The notes under the pieces were generated by a model that ran no database searches, was not told where the DNA came from, and worked only from the letters and a program-made list of their open reading frames with translations. The position numbers and the translations under genes were made by a program. This document shows positions 16,762-25,258 of a DNA stretch of 64,000 bases, piece by piece; position 1 is the stretch's first letter; each line of letters starts with the position of its first letter. The DNA comes from JBBSBL01 sp963735885 (GTDB lineage: Bacteria; Actinomycetota; Thermoleophilia; Solirubrobacterales; Solirubrobacteraceae): NCBI GenBank assembly GCA_963735885.1, contig CAVTMP010000008.1:1-64000 (forward strand), in the 5' to 3' direction.

Positions 16762-16847
16762 GCCCGGGTGGCGTAACTGGCAACCGCGGCCGGCTTAAAC
16801 CCGGCTGTCCCCCACGGGACGTGTGGGTTCGACTCCCACCCCGGGCA
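16762..16847 (+). tRNA. tRNA-Leu (anticodon TAA)
   Basis: The acceptor GCCCGGG (16762-16768) pairs with CCCGGGC (16840-16846). The anticodon arm is GCCGG-CTTAAAC-CCGGC, giving anticodon TAA. A long variable arm with a GTCCC/GGGAC stem marks a class II tRNA. The T arm is GTGGG-TTCGACT-CCCAC. The discriminator is A and the CCA end is not encoded. It reads UUA/UUG, rare codons in such a GC-rich genome. Confidence 0.95.
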
Positions 16848-16849
16848 CC

Positions 16850-17482
16850 TCACCCCGCCCGCTCGATCGCGCCGCGCGCCTCGGCCGGCGTCAGCGGCCG
16901 GTTGTAGACCGGCGTGCCGGGCTGCTGGCGGCGGCCGGCGGCGAGGTCGCCGTGGTCGACGGCCGTGAAGCCGAGGTCGTCGATGAGCCCGGCGACCCGC
17001 CGCTTGGCCTCGGCGTCGTCGCCCGCGACAGGGATCGCCAGCCGCTCGTCCGCCGGCGCGTCCGGGCGGCCCTCGTCGCGCAGGCGCTCCCAGAACATCG
17101 TGTTGAACGCCTTGACCACGCGGGCGCTCGGCAGCCGCGCCGCCAGGAGCTCGCTGCTCGTCGTGCGCTCCTCGTCGAGGTCGGCGATCCGCCCGTCGCG
17201 GTCGGGGTAGTAGTTGTTGGCGTCGACGACGACGGCGCCCTCGCGCACGGCATCCGCCGGCAGGGCGTCGACGCGGGCGAGCGGGATGGCGACGATGACC
17301 ACGTCGGCCCCGGCGGCCTCGGTCACGGTGCCCGCCCGGGCGTTCGGACCGAGGCCGGCGACGAGGTCGGCCAGGCTCTCCGGGCCGCGCGAGTTCGCGA
17401 CGGTGACCCGGTGGCCCGCACCGCTCAGCCGGGAGGCCAGCGTGCCGCCGATCCGGCCGCTTCCGATGATCCCGATGACCAT
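16850..17482 (-). CDS. NADPH-dependent F420 reductase-like oxidoreductase
   Basis: 210 residues. An N-terminal dinucleotide-binding loop reads GIIGSGRIGGTLASRLSGAG, then VTVANSRGPESLADLV, typical of Fno/NpdG-like and YDR-type proteins. DANNYYPDRDG and VVKAFNTMFWERL are further family marks. It probably reduces F420 or another small substrate with NADPH; specificity cannot be read. AAGGAG precedes the ATG, so this gene has a normal leader. Its stop codon lies three bases beyond the convergent tRNA gene. Confidence 0.8.
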   Translation of the reverse strand: MVIGIIGSGRIGGTLASRLSGAGHRVTVANSRGPESLADLVAGLGPNARAGTVTEAAGADVVIVAIPLARVDALPADAVREGAVVVDANNYYPDRDGRIADLDEERTTSSELLAARLPSARVVKAFNTMFWERLRDEGRPDAPADERLAIPVAGDDAEAKRRVAGLIDDLGFTAVDHGDLAAGRRQQPGTPVYNRPLTPAEARGAIERAG

Positions 17483-17521
17483 GTGCGCTCCTTCGTGTCG
17501 AGAACGACGAGGATGCCGTAG

Positions 17522-19111
17522 GTGCGGACCGGCCGAAACGCAACTTTCCCCCGGTTATGGTGTCGCTTGGAGGGAGAGATCGAATCGCGCGTGGAAGTCT
17601 CGGCACTCAGACACGCCGGCGCAGCCGGCCTGCACGGGCGGTCGCCCCTGCTCAGGCTCCAGTCCGACGAGCGTCTCGTCACGCTGGTGCGCCGCGGGAA
17701 CCACGGCGCCTTCGAGGTGCTGGTCTCCCGTTACGAGTCCCGTCTGCTCGCCTTCTGCCGCCACATGCTCGGCAGTCGCGAGGACGCCGAAGACGTGCTG
17801 CAGGAGGTGTTCGCGGCGGCGTTCAACGCCCTGCTCGCCGACGACCGCGACGTCCACGTGCGCCCGTGGCTCTACCGCATCGCGCGCAACCGGAGCCTCA
17901 ACCACCTGCGGCGGGCCAAGCCGATCGGCGTGGACTCGATGGACGTCCACCTCTCCGAGCACGGCCAGACCACCGCCGACAAGGTGCATCGCCGCGAGGA
18001 CTTCCGGCTCCTCATGGACGACATCACGGTCCTGCCCGAGACCCAGCGCACCGCGCTCCTCCTGCGCGAGATCGACGACCTCTCCTACGACCAGATCGCC
18101 GAGGCCATGGAGACCACGGTCCCGAGCGTGAAGTCGCTGCTCGTGCGCGCGCGCGTCTCGCTCGCGGAGATGGCCGAGTCGCGCGAGCTCTCGTGCGCGG
18201 ACGTCCGGCTCGAGCTCGGGGAGATCGCCGAGGGGATCAAGCGGCGCATCACACCGCCGGTGCGCCGGCACCTCAAGACCTGTGACCGGTGCTCGGCCTT
18301 CAAGCGCCAGCTCAAGGACACCAACAAGGCGCTGGCGGCCATGCTCCCCGTCGCGCCGCTGCTCGCGCTCAAGAGCCTGTTCTTCGCCCACCTCGGGACG
18401 AGCGCGAGCGCCGGCGCCGGCGCGTCGGGCACCACCGCGGCGGCCGGGGGCGCCGCCGGCGCCGCCGCGACGGGCGTCGCCGCGGCCGGGTCCGCGGGCG
18501 GCGGGTTCGCCGCCGCCGGCCTCGGCGCCGTGGCCACGAAGGCCGCTGTCGGGCTGGCCGCCGCCGCCGCGGTGACCGTCGGCGCGGTGGAGGTCGAGCG
18601 CACCGTGAGCGCGCCCTCGACGCGCACCGCCCCGCGGGCCGCCGTCGCGCCCGCGCGTCCCGCGGCGCCCGCCCGGCCGCGGCACTCGCCGGTCGCCGCC
18701 AAGCCGGCGGCGAAGCGGGCCTCGGTCACGTCCACGTCCGCGGCCGCTCCGACCGAGGCCTCGGCGCGCACCGCCCCCGCGAGGTCCGCCGCCCCGGTCG
18801 CCGCGGGCCAGCCGAGCGCCGGGAACAGCCAGTACGTCGCTCCGCAGCCCGCCGTCCCGGCCGCGCCCGCCCCGGCCGCCCCGACCCAGACCGCGTCCGA
18901 CACCACCACGCTGCCCTCGAGCCCCGACTCCGGCGCGAACGCCGACCCGACCCCGACCGAGCCGGCCGACGCGGCGCCACCCGGCACGGTTCCCACCACG
19001 CCGACCGCCCCGGGCGCGCCCCCCGCGGCCGACGGGACGCCGTCTGGCCCCGGAACCCCGGTGGGCGGCTCCGGCCAGGGCAGCGGCCCGGCCACGCCGG
19101 CCGGACCCTAG
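17522..19111 (+). CDS. ECF sigma factor with fused zinc-binding/anti-sigma-like and membrane tail
   Basis: Up to 529 residues; GTG 17591 is an equally plausible start 23 codons downstream. Region 2 is LAFCRHMLGSREDAEDVLQE to LYRIARNRSLNHLRR. Region 4 is LPETQRTALLLREIDDLSYD to VPSVKSLLVRAR. Directly after it comes a ZAS-like segment RRHLKTCDRCSAF (H-x3-C-x2-C), then an Ala/Gly-rich stretch with one likely membrane helix (KAAVGLAAAAAVTVGAVEV). The last 170 residues are Pro/Ala/Thr-rich. A sigma factor tethered to the membrane through its own anti-sigma module is the simplest reading. No separate anti-sigma gene follows. Confidence 0.82.
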   Translation: MRTGRNATFPRLWCRLEGEIESRVEVSALRHAGAAGLHGRSPLLRLQSDERLVTLVRRGNHGAFEVLVSRYESRLLAFCRHMLGSREDAEDVLQEVFAAAFNALLADDRDVHVRPWLYRIARNRSLNHLRRAKPIGVDSMDVHLSEHGQTTADKVHRREDFRLLMDDITVLPETQRTALLLREIDDLSYDQIAEAMETTVPSVKSLLVRARVSLAEMAESRELSCADVRLELGEIAEGIKRRITPPVRRHLKTCDRCSAFKRQLKDTNKALAAMLPVAPLLALKSLFFAHLGTSASAGAGASGTTAAAGGAAGAAATGVAAAGSAGGGFAAAGLGAVATKAAVGLAAAAAVTVGAVEVERTVSAPSTRTAPRAAVAPARPAAPARPRHSPVAAKPAAKRASVTSTSAAAPTEASARTAPARSAAPVAAGQPSAGNSQYVAPQPAVPAAPAPAAPTQTASDTTTLPSSPDSGANADPTPTEPADAAPPGTVPTTPTAPGAPPAADGTPSGPGTPVGGSGQGSGPATPAGP

Positions 19112-19151
19112 TCCCGCGCCGGAAGCGGCCCGCCGGGCGCTGCCGGGCGCC

Positions 19152-19157
19152 TATGCT
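19152..19157 (+). promoter_or_regulatory. Putative -10 box (TATGCT), leaderless spacing
   Basis: TATGCT ends 9 nt before the GTG of csaA. Confidence 0.4.
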
Positions 19158-19166
19158 GCCGCCGCC

Positions 19167-19499
19167 GTGGAGATCACCTGGGCGGACTTCGAGAAGGTCG
19201 ACCTGCGCGTGGGCCGCGTGACCGCGGTCGAGGCGTTCCCCGAGGCGCGCAGGCCCGCGTGGAAGCTCACGATCGACTTCGGGGCGGAAGTCGGCGTCCG
19301 CCGCTCCTCCGCCCAGATCGCCCACTACCCGGCCGAGGCGCTCGAAGGGCGCCTCGTGGTCGGGGTCGTGAACCTCGCGCCAAAGCAGATCGGCCCGTTC
19401 CGCTCCGAGTGCCTGGTCCTCGGGGCGCTCGACGACGCGAAGGGCGTCGTCCTGCTGCGCCCCGACGAGGACGTGGCGCCGGGAGACCGGATCGCCTGA
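19167..19499 (+). CDS. csaA: CsaA-like tRNA-binding-domain protein
   Basis: 110 residues from GTG 19167, a single OB-fold tRNA-binding domain. FEKVDLRVGRVTAVEAFPEA is the family opening; QIAHYPAEALEGRLVVGVVN and the end VAPGDRI match CsaA and the C-terminal domain of MetRS. CsaA has been described as a secretion-related chaperone. The stop is followed 22 bp later by the convergent lipoprotein gene. Confidence 0.85.
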   Translation: MEITWADFEKVDLRVGRVTAVEAFPEARRPAWKLTIDFGAEVGVRRSSAQIAHYPAEALEGRLVVGVVNLAPKQIGPFRSECLVLGALDDAKGVVLLRPDEDVAPGDRIA

Positions 19500-19521
19500 G
19501 CGGCCCGGGGCCGCCGCGCGG

Positions 19522-20010
19522 CTACGGACCGGGCTCGCCGCCGGCGATGAGGCGCCCGGCGCGCCGGCCGTCCACGGTGATCGCGTAGGCGCCGCGCGGC
19601 GGCGCCGGGACCTGCGTCGCCGCACGCCCGGCGGCCGGCACCTCCACCCGCACGGCGGGCCGCGTGAGCAGGCGCAGGACGTGGGTCGCATGGTCGGCGC
19701 TGCGCGCCGTGAGGTCGAGCGGCACCCGCCCGGGCACCGCCACCTGCGCCGGCGCGACGCGCCCGGCGGAGACGACGAGGTCCACCGGCGCGCGGGCGCT
19801 CTCGGGTCCGGGGACGGACGTCGACGGCGTCGGGCGATCCGGTGGGGCGTCGGTCGGCGGCGCTCCCGCCTCGGGCGCCGTGGCCGTCGGGACGGCACCG
19901 GGTTGGCCCGCGGTGGCCGGGGCGGTGCTTCCGTCGCGCGCGCCGCCGTCGTCGCCGCAGCCGACCGCGAGCGCCGCGGCGAGCAGGGCGGGGACGAGCA
20001 CCGGCCTCAC
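19522..20010 (-). CDS. Putative lipoprotein
   Basis: 162 residues from GTG 20010, which overlaps the glycosyltransferase stop (GTGA). LLAAALAVGC is a clear lipobox. A Thr/Pro/Ala/Gly-rich linker of about 50 residues follows, then a small domain (VDLVVSAGRVAPAQ to ITVDGRRAGRLIAGG) that looks like a beta-sandwich of the cupredoxin-like class without visible copper ligands. Function unknown. Confidence 0.7.
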   Translation of the reverse strand: MRPVLVPALLAAALAVGCGDDGGARDGSTAPATAGQPGAVPTATAPEAGAPPTDAPPDRPTPSTSVPGPESARAPVDLVVSAGRVAPAQVAVPGRVPLDLTARSADHATHVLRLLTRPAVRVEVPAAGRAATQVPAPPRGAYAITVDGRRAGRLIAGGEPGP

Positions 20011-21224
20011 GCCGGGGCTCCGGCCGGCGCGGCCGCGCGCGCGATCGTCCGGTGGCGGGCCGCGAGCGCCCGCGCGTAGGTCGCCGCGAGCGCCGGGGCG
20101 ACGGCCTCGTGGGTGAAGCGCGCGCGGGCACGGGCCAGGGCCTGTGCCCCGGCGGCGGCCCGCGCGGGCGGGTCCTCCCACCAGCGGCGCATCGCGTCCG
20201 TCCACGCCTCGAGATCGCCGACCGCCAACGGCTCCTGGCCCTCGGGCAGCAGCTCCGGGAGCCCGCCGCGGTCGCCGACGAGCACCGGCAGGCCCGCGGC
20301 CATCGCCTCGAGGACGGCGAAGGGGCACGGCTCCTCCCAGCGCGAGGGCGCGAGGGCGAACGCCGCCCCCCGCCGCGCGGCGGCGAGCGCGCCGGGCTCG
20401 AGGTGACCGAGGAACGTCACGTCCCCGCCCACCGCGAGCGCGCGCAGGCGCGGCCCGTCGGGCCCGTCGCCGGCGATCCGCAGCGGCACCCCCGCCGCCC
20501 GCGCGGCGGCGATCGCGAGATCGACCCCCTTCTCCTCCGCCAGGCGGCCGGCGACGAGCGCGTAGCGGCCCGACGCGGCGGCGCTGTCCGGCGCGAAGGC
20601 CTCGGGCCCGAGCGCGTTCGGGATCACCTCGGTCGCCCCGGGCGGCAGGCCGAGGGCCTCGAGCCGCGCGCGCGTCGCGGCGCTGACCGCGACGAACCGG
20701 TCGGTCGCGGCGAGCAGCGCCGCGCGGTGCAGGGCGAGCGCGGCGGCGTAGGTCGCCGCCTCCGCGGCCCCGCCGCGGCAGCGGTGGCGCAGCCCCGGGC
20801 GCGTGTCGCGCCCGCGGCACGCGAAGCAGACCGTCCCGTCGCGGTAGCCGACCCCGATCGCGCAGGAGAGGCGGAAGTTGTGCAGGTGCAGGACGACCGC
20901 CGCGCCGGTCGCCCGCGCCGCCGCGAGCGCGCGCGCCCCGAGCCGCGGGTGGACGTTGTGGGCGTGGACGACGTCGGCCCGAAGCCGGAGGACGGCCGCG
21001 ACGACCGCCGCCGGGTCCTCGCCGCCGCGCAGCATGGCCCGGCCCGCGCGAGCGCGCGAGAGCCCCGCGCTCGGTCGCTCGAGGACCTCGACGACGTGCC
21101 CGCGCGCCGAGAGCAGCTCCGCGATCTCGGCCACCGCGCGCTCCTCGCCGCCGGCCGACCGGTACCGGTTGTGGAGCAGCAGGACGCGCGGCGGGGCCGG
21201 CGGCTCGATGACGCGGGAGGGCAT
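20007..21224 (-). CDS. Family GT4-type glycosyltransferase
   Basis: 405 residues. I chose ATG 21224 because the longer frame would run into the divergent gene. GT-B fold marks: LLLHNRYRSAGGEERAVAEI at the N-terminus, DVVHAHNVHP, and in the second domain VAGRLAEEKGVDLAIAAARA, FLGHLEPGALAAA and APSRWEEPCPFAVLEAMAAG with the nucleotide-sugar Glu pair. A cysteine-rich insert (VCFACRGRD, then RHRC) could bind metal. It probably transfers a sugar onto a cell-surface polymer or lipid. It is coupled to the lipoprotein gene and divergent from a second glycosyltransferase. Confidence 0.85.
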   Translation of the reverse strand: MPSRVIEPPAPPRVLLLHNRYRSAGGEERAVAEIAELLSARGHVVEVLERPSAGLSRARAGRAMLRGGEDPAAVVAAVLRLRADVVHAHNVHPRLGARALAAARATGAAVVLHLHNFRLSCAIGVGYRDGTVCFACRGRDTRPGLRHRCRGGAAEAATYAAALALHRAALLAATDRFVAVSAATRARLEALGLPPGATEVIPNALGPEAFAPDSAAASGRYALVAGRLAEEKGVDLAIAAARAAGVPLRIAGDGPDGPRLRALAVGGDVTFLGHLEPGALAAARRGAAFALAPSRWEEPCPFAVLEAMAAGLPVLVGDRGGLPELLPEGQEPLAVGDLEAWTDAMRRWWEDPPARAAAGAQALARARARFTHEAVAPALAATYARALAARHRTIARAAAPAGAPA

Positions 21225-21235
21225 GAGGACGGCAG

Positions 21236-21241
21236 TATCGT
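21236..21241 (+). promoter_or_regulatory. Putative -10 box (TATCGT), leaderless spacing
   Basis: TATCGT ends 8 nt before GTG 21250 of the plus-strand glycosyltransferase. Confidence 0.4.
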
Positions 21242-21249
21242 GCCGCGCC

Positions 21250-22356
21250 GTGTCGGTCGCCCTGCTCACGAACGTGCTGGCGGGCTACCGGATCCCGCTG
21301 TACGCGCGCCTGGCGGCGCGGTACGACGTCGAGATCCTCTGCTTCGGCGGCGACGCGGCCTACGTCCCCTCCTGGTTCCGCGATCTCGACGCGCAGATCG
21401 CGGCGGCGCCGTTCCCCGCGCGCCGGATCGCGTCCGTGCGCGAGGCGTTCGACGCCGGCGGCCGGCATCGCGCGATCATCGCCCCGGTGGCCGGCGGCGC
21501 CATGCTCCCCGCCGCCTACGCGGGCGCGCGCCGGGCCGGCGTGCCGTTCGTCCTGTGGGCCTCGATCTGGACCCGGCCCCGGACGCCGCGCCACGCGCTC
21601 GCCTGGCCGCTCGTGCGCGGCATCCACCGCGAGGCGGACGCCGTCGTCGCCTACGGGGAGCACGTGCGCCGGTTCGTGCGGCGGCTGCGCGGCCGCGACG
21701 ACGACGTCGTCGTCGCGCCCCAGTGCGTCGAGGAGCGGTTCGGCCGCGACGTGGGGGCCGAGGAGATCGGCGCCCTGCGCGCGTCGCACGGCCTCGGCGA
21801 GGACCCGCTCGTCCTCTACGCCGGGCGCCTCGTCCCGGAGAAGGGCGTGGGCGCCCTGCTCGACGCCTGGCGGGGCGCCGACCGCCCCGCCGCCACCCTC
21901 GTCCTCGCCGGCGAGGGGCCGCTGGCCGCCACGGCGGCGGCGACGCCCGGCACCCGGGTGCTCGGGCCCGTGCCGCGGGACGACCTCGCCGCGCTCTACG
22001 CCGCGTCGGCGACGGTCGCCGTGCCGTCCGTCGCGACGCGCGGCTTCCTCGAGCCGTGGGGCCTGGTCTGCAACGAGGCCATGCTCCAGGCTCGCCCGGT
22101 GGTCGCCACGCCGGCCGTCGGAGCGGTGGCGGGGGGCCTGGTCCGCGACGGGGAGACCGGCCTCGTCGTGCCGGAGGCGAGCCCGGCGGCGCTGGCCGGC
22201 GCGCTCGGCGGCCTGCTCGCCGATCCCGCTCGGCGCGAGCGCCTCGGGACGGCCGGCCGGGAGGCCGCCCGGGGGCTCACCTACGACGACGCGGCCGACG
22301 CCTTCGGCCGGGCGCTGGCCCTCGCCGGGGCCGTCGCCGGTCGAACGGCCGATTGA
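21250..22356 (+). CDS. Family GT4-type glycosyltransferase
   Basis: 368 residues from GTG 21250. The acceptor domain begins MSVALLTNVLAGYRIPLYAR. The donor domain carries LYAGRLVPEKGVGALLDAW, VLGPVPRDDLAALYAA and GFLEPWGLVCNEAMLQARPV with the conserved E-x7-E arrangement. The two divergent glycosyltransferases and the lipoprotein probably belong to one surface-glycan locus (inference). Confidence 0.85.
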   Translation: MSVALLTNVLAGYRIPLYARLAARYDVEILCFGGDAAYVPSWFRDLDAQIAAAPFPARRIASVREAFDAGGRHRAIIAPVAGGAMLPAAYAGARRAGVPFVLWASIWTRPRTPRHALAWPLVRGIHREADAVVAYGEHVRRFVRRLRGRDDDVVVAPQCVEERFGRDVGAEEIGALRASHGLGEDPLVLYAGRLVPEKGVGALLDAWRGADRPAATLVLAGEGPLAATAAATPGTRVLGPVPRDDLAALYAASATVAVPSVATRGFLEPWGLVCNEAMLQARPVVATPAVGAVAGGLVRDGETGLVVPEASPAALAGALGGLLADPARRERLGTAGREAARGLTYDDAADAFGRALALAGAVAGRTAD

Positions 22357-22396
22357 TCCCGCCCGGCGGGAAGAAGACGCGCGTCGCCCGTCGCTC

Positions 22397-23074
22397 TCAG
22401 CGGACCGTGTACCGCTCGCCCGGCGCGAGCACGACGACGCCGGCGTACCCGGCACCCTCGACGTCGGCCTTGAACGCCTGCGCGTCGGTCTCGATCGGCG
22501 GGAAGGTGTCGTAGTGGATCGGGATGACCGTGTCCGCGCCGATCAGCCGCGTGGCCTCGACGGCGTCGAAGCGGTCCATCGTGTAGTGGCCGCCGATCGG
22601 GACGAGCGCCACGTCGATCCGCCCCCCGTGCCCGACGAGCTGCAGGTCGGAGAACAGGGCCGTGTCGCCGAGGTGGTAGATCGACTTCCCGCCGATCTCG
22701 ACGAGCAGGCCGGCGGGCGTGTTGACCGTGCCCTTCGGCGTCGTCGAGGTGTGCCAGGCCGGCACGAGCTTCGCCGAGCCCCAGTCGAAGCTCACCGTCC
22801 CGCCGAGGTTCGGGTCGACCACCGCGACGCCCTCCGCGCCGATCTCGCCCGCCAGCTCGACGATCGCCAGCACGGTGGCGCCCGTCCGCTTCGCGATCGC
22901 CACCGTGTCGCCGATGTGGTCGACGTGGCCGTGGGTGAGCAGGATCGTGGTGGCCGCGACCTCGTCCGCCGTCGCGGCCGCCTTCGGGTTGCCGGTGAGG
23001 AACGGGTCGATGAGCACCGTGGTCTCGCCCTCCTCCAGGGCGACCGCCGCGTGGCCGAGAAAGTGGATGTCCAT
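22397..23074 (-). CDS. UPF0173-type metallo-beta-lactamase-fold hydrolase
   Basis: 225 residues. MDIHFLGHAAVALEEGETTV opens the fold. LTHGHVDHIGD is the metal-binding HxHxDH motif, with further ligands in PAWHTS, YHLGDTALF and PIHYDTFPP. The pattern matches the UlaG/UPF0173 group of metal-dependent hydrolases, complete in length. Natural substrate unknown. Its start lies 5 bp beyond the stop of the next upstream gene, so the two form an operon. Confidence 0.88.
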   Translation of the reverse strand: MDIHFLGHAAVALEEGETTVLIDPFLTGNPKAAATADEVAATTILLTHGHVDHIGDTVAIAKRTGATVLAIVELAGEIGAEGVAVVDPNLGGTVSFDWGSAKLVPAWHTSTTPKGTVNTPAGLLVEIGGKSIYHLGDTALFSDLQLVGHGGRIDVALVPIGGHYTMDRFDAVEATRLIGADTVIPIHYDTFPPIETDAQAFKADVEGAGYAGVVVLAPGERYTVR

Positions 23075-23079
23075 GTCGT

Positions 23080-23409
23080 TCAGGCCTCCTGGGTTGGGTC
23101 ACCGAGCTCGCGGGCCAGCTCGAAGCCGACGGCGACGCCGACGAGCATCCCGAGCCGTGTCTCCTCGGCGACGAGCGTGCGCACCGCGCGGCGCCGGTCC
23201 TCGATCGCCTCCGCGGTCGCGGCCTCGCCGACGGCCTGGTCGTGGGCGGGCCCGAACCAGCCGCCGTCGTCGAGCGCCGCGTTCAGCACGCCCTGGAGCT
23301 GCGGCGCGGCCCGCGTCACGAGGTCCTGCGCCGCCCGCAGCCGTCCGTCCTGGGAGAGGGCCGCCACGGCGGCCTCGACCTCGGCGTCGGTGAACTCGCG
23401 GGCGGGCAC
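23080..23409 (-). CDS. Small helical protein of unknown function
   Basis: 109 residues, MPAREFTDAEVEAAVAALSQ onward, predicted all helical from its Ala/Glu/Leu heptad-like composition. No motif I recognise. It is the first gene of a two-gene operon with the UPF0173 hydrolase and lies 19 bp from the divergent selD start. Confidence 0.65.
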   Translation of the reverse strand: MPAREFTDAEVEAAVAALSQDGRLRAAQDLVTRAAPQLQGVLNAALDDGGWFGPAHDQAVGEAATAEAIEDRRRAVRTLVAEETRLGMLVGVAVGFELARELGDPTQEA

Positions 23410-23428
23410 CGCCGGGCATCATAGGGGC

Positions 23429-24439
23429 GTGGCACCGCGCCTCACCTCCCTCTCCCACGGCGCGGGCTGTGGCTGCAAGATCGGGGCGGCGGCGCTCGCG
23501 CCGATCCTCGCCGGCCTCCCGCGCTCGGCCGATCCCGACGTGCTGGTCGGGCCCACGCTGGCCGACGACGCCGGAGTCTTTCGCGTGCGCGGCGACCTCG
23601 CCCTCGTCTCCACCGCCGACTTCTTCACGCCGATCGTCGACGACCCCTACGACTTCGGCCGGATCGCGGCGACCAACGCCCTGTCCGACGTCTACGCGAT
23701 GGGCGGCGAGCCGATCACGGCGCTCAACCTCGTCGCCTTCCCGCTGGAGACGCTCGGCCCGCACGTGCTGGCGGAGATCCTGCGCGGCGGCGCCGACGTC
23801 GCGGCCCGCGCCGGGGTGGCGATCGTCGGCGGGCACACGATCGACGACCCGGAGCCGAAGTACGGGCTCGCGGTCACGGGGACGGTCCACCCCGACGCGG
23901 TGCTGACCAACGCCGGCGGCCACGCCGGCGACGCGCTCGTGCTCACCAAGCCGCTCGGCGCCGGCGCGGTCGCCACCGGGCTGAAGCGGGGTCTCGTGGA
24001 TCCGGCCCTCCTGGCCCGGGCCGTCACGGTGATGGCGACGCTCAACGCGGACGCCGCGCGGGCGGCACGGGCCGCCGGGGCCCACGCGCTGACCGACGTG
24101 ACCGGCTTCGGCCTGCTCGGCCATCTCCACGAGCTGGCGAGCGCGAGCGGGCTGGCCGCCGAGCTCGACGCCGCGGCCGTACCGGCCATCGACGGGGTCG
24201 AGGACCTGCTCGCCGGGGAGCGGGCGACGGCCGGCGGCAGCCGGCGCAACCGCGTCCACGCGGAGGCGTTCGCCGGCTTCGCCGCGGCCGTCCCGGAGTG
24301 GCGGCGGCGTCTGGTGACCGACGCGATGACCTCCGGGGGGCTGCTCGCCGCCGTCCCGCCGGACCGGGCCGCGCAGGTGCCGGGCGCGGTGGTGGGCCGG
24401 CTGACCGCCGGCCCGGCGGGGACCATCCGGGTCGGCTGA
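23429..24439 (+). CDS. selD: Selenide, water dikinase (selenophosphate synthetase)
   Basis: 336 residues from GTG 23429. The N-terminal reactive site is HGAGCGCKIG, a Cys-type form (TGT GGC TGC, no UGA), where Cys and Lys are the catalytic pair. The AIR-synthase fold follows with TLADDAGVFRV, VSTADFFTPIVDDPYDFGRI, ATNALSDVYAMGG, VGGHTIDDPE and TDVTGFGLLGH. It makes selenophosphate from selenide and ATP for Sec-tRNA, 2-selenouridine or other selenium uses. No selA, selB or selC is in the window, but a candidate UGA-containing gene lies at 58308-58868. Confidence 0.93.
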   Translation: MAPRLTSLSHGAGCGCKIGAAALAPILAGLPRSADPDVLVGPTLADDAGVFRVRGDLALVSTADFFTPIVDDPYDFGRIAATNALSDVYAMGGEPITALNLVAFPLETLGPHVLAEILRGGADVAARAGVAIVGGHTIDDPEPKYGLAVTGTVHPDAVLTNAGGHAGDALVLTKPLGAGAVATGLKRGLVDPALLARAVTVMATLNADAARAARAAGAHALTDVTGFGLLGHLHELASASGLAAELDAAAVPAIDGVEDLLAGERATAGGSRRNRVHAEAFAGFAAAVPEWRRRLVTDAMTSGGLLAAVPPDRAAQVPGAVVGRLTAGPAGTIRVG

Positions 24440-24446
24440 GCGTCCC

Positions 24447-25211
24447 CTACGCCGCGCGCCGGGCCGAGAGCCCGAGCCCGCCCACGACCCCGACGAGCAG
24501 GCCGGTCACGCCGGCCACCGCGCTCGCCTCGTCGTCGGCGAGCGGCATGAGGAGCAGCACGACGAGGATCACCGCCACGCCGAGCAGGTCGCCCTCGATC
24601 TCCCGTCCGCGCCGCAGGTCGCGCACGTCGGGGATGGCCCAGGCGGCGGCGAGGCCGAGGCCGAGGCCGTTCCCGCCGAGCGCGATCGGGATCGTCGCCG
24701 TCGCCACCTCGACGGCCATCCCGCCGGCCCCGGCCGCGAGCGCGAGCAGCGCCACCGGGACCAGGCCGTGTCGCTGCTCGAGCAGCCACCCGAAGACGCC
24801 GATCGCCAGCAGGGCGGCGAAGGCATAGCCCCAGTTGGCGTAGGCCAGCGGCGCGGTGATCAGGCGCCACCAGTCGCCGTCGAGCGGTCCGACGATCGCG
24901 ACCTCGGACAGCCGGATCGCGCCGCCCCGGGCGAGCACCGAGAGCACGATGCTCGCCACGAGGATCGCCGCGGTGGCCCACGGCCGCGACTCGGGCCGGA
25001 TCCCCGGGATCTCGCCGGGTCGCAGCCGCGGCAGCGACGGGGCGTGCGGACGCCGGCGCCGCGGCTTCTCGGCCGGGCGGCCCTCCTTGTCGAGCTTCGG
25101 CGCCCGCTTGCGCAGGCGGCTGCCGCAGTAGGGGCACTCGGTGATGTAGGGGCTCACCTCCGCGCCGCAGCTCTTGCAGATGACGAAGAGGTCCGGCCCG
25201 CCGGAGGTCAC
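24447..25211 (-). CDS. Zinc-ribbon protein with degenerate rhomboid domain
   Basis: 254 residues from GTG 25211 (another GTG at 25232 is possible). The N-terminus is a zinc ribbon, CKSCGAEVSPYITECPYCG, followed by a basic linker. The membrane part has the rhomboid layout (GDWWRLITAPLAYANWGYAF, then GWLLEQRHG). At the catalytic site it reads GGNGLGLG instead of GxSG, and the TM6 His is replaced (AVAGVTGLLVG). Ser and His are thus both missing, suggesting a pseudoprotease. It converges on selD with 7 bp between the stops. Confidence 0.75.
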   Translation of the reverse strand: MTSGGPDLFVICKSCGAEVSPYITECPYCGSRLRKRAPKLDKEGRPAEKPRRRRPHAPSLPRLRPGEIPGIRPESRPWATAAILVASIVLSVLARGGAIRLSEVAIVGPLDGDWWRLITAPLAYANWGYAFAALLAIGVFGWLLEQRHGLVPVALLALAAGAGGMAVEVATATIPIALGGNGLGLGLAAAWAIPDVRDLRRGREIEGDLLGVAVILVVLLLMPLADDEASAVAGVTGLLVGVVGGLGLSARRAA

Positions 25212-25258
25212 GGCTCGATCGTAGCTCGTCACCGGCGCCGTCCCGCCCGTTCGGCGCG

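Noticed and set aside
23440..23490. Possible Sec codon in selD
   Set aside because: The active-site codons are TGT GGC TGC; no TGA is present, so this SelD is a Cys type.
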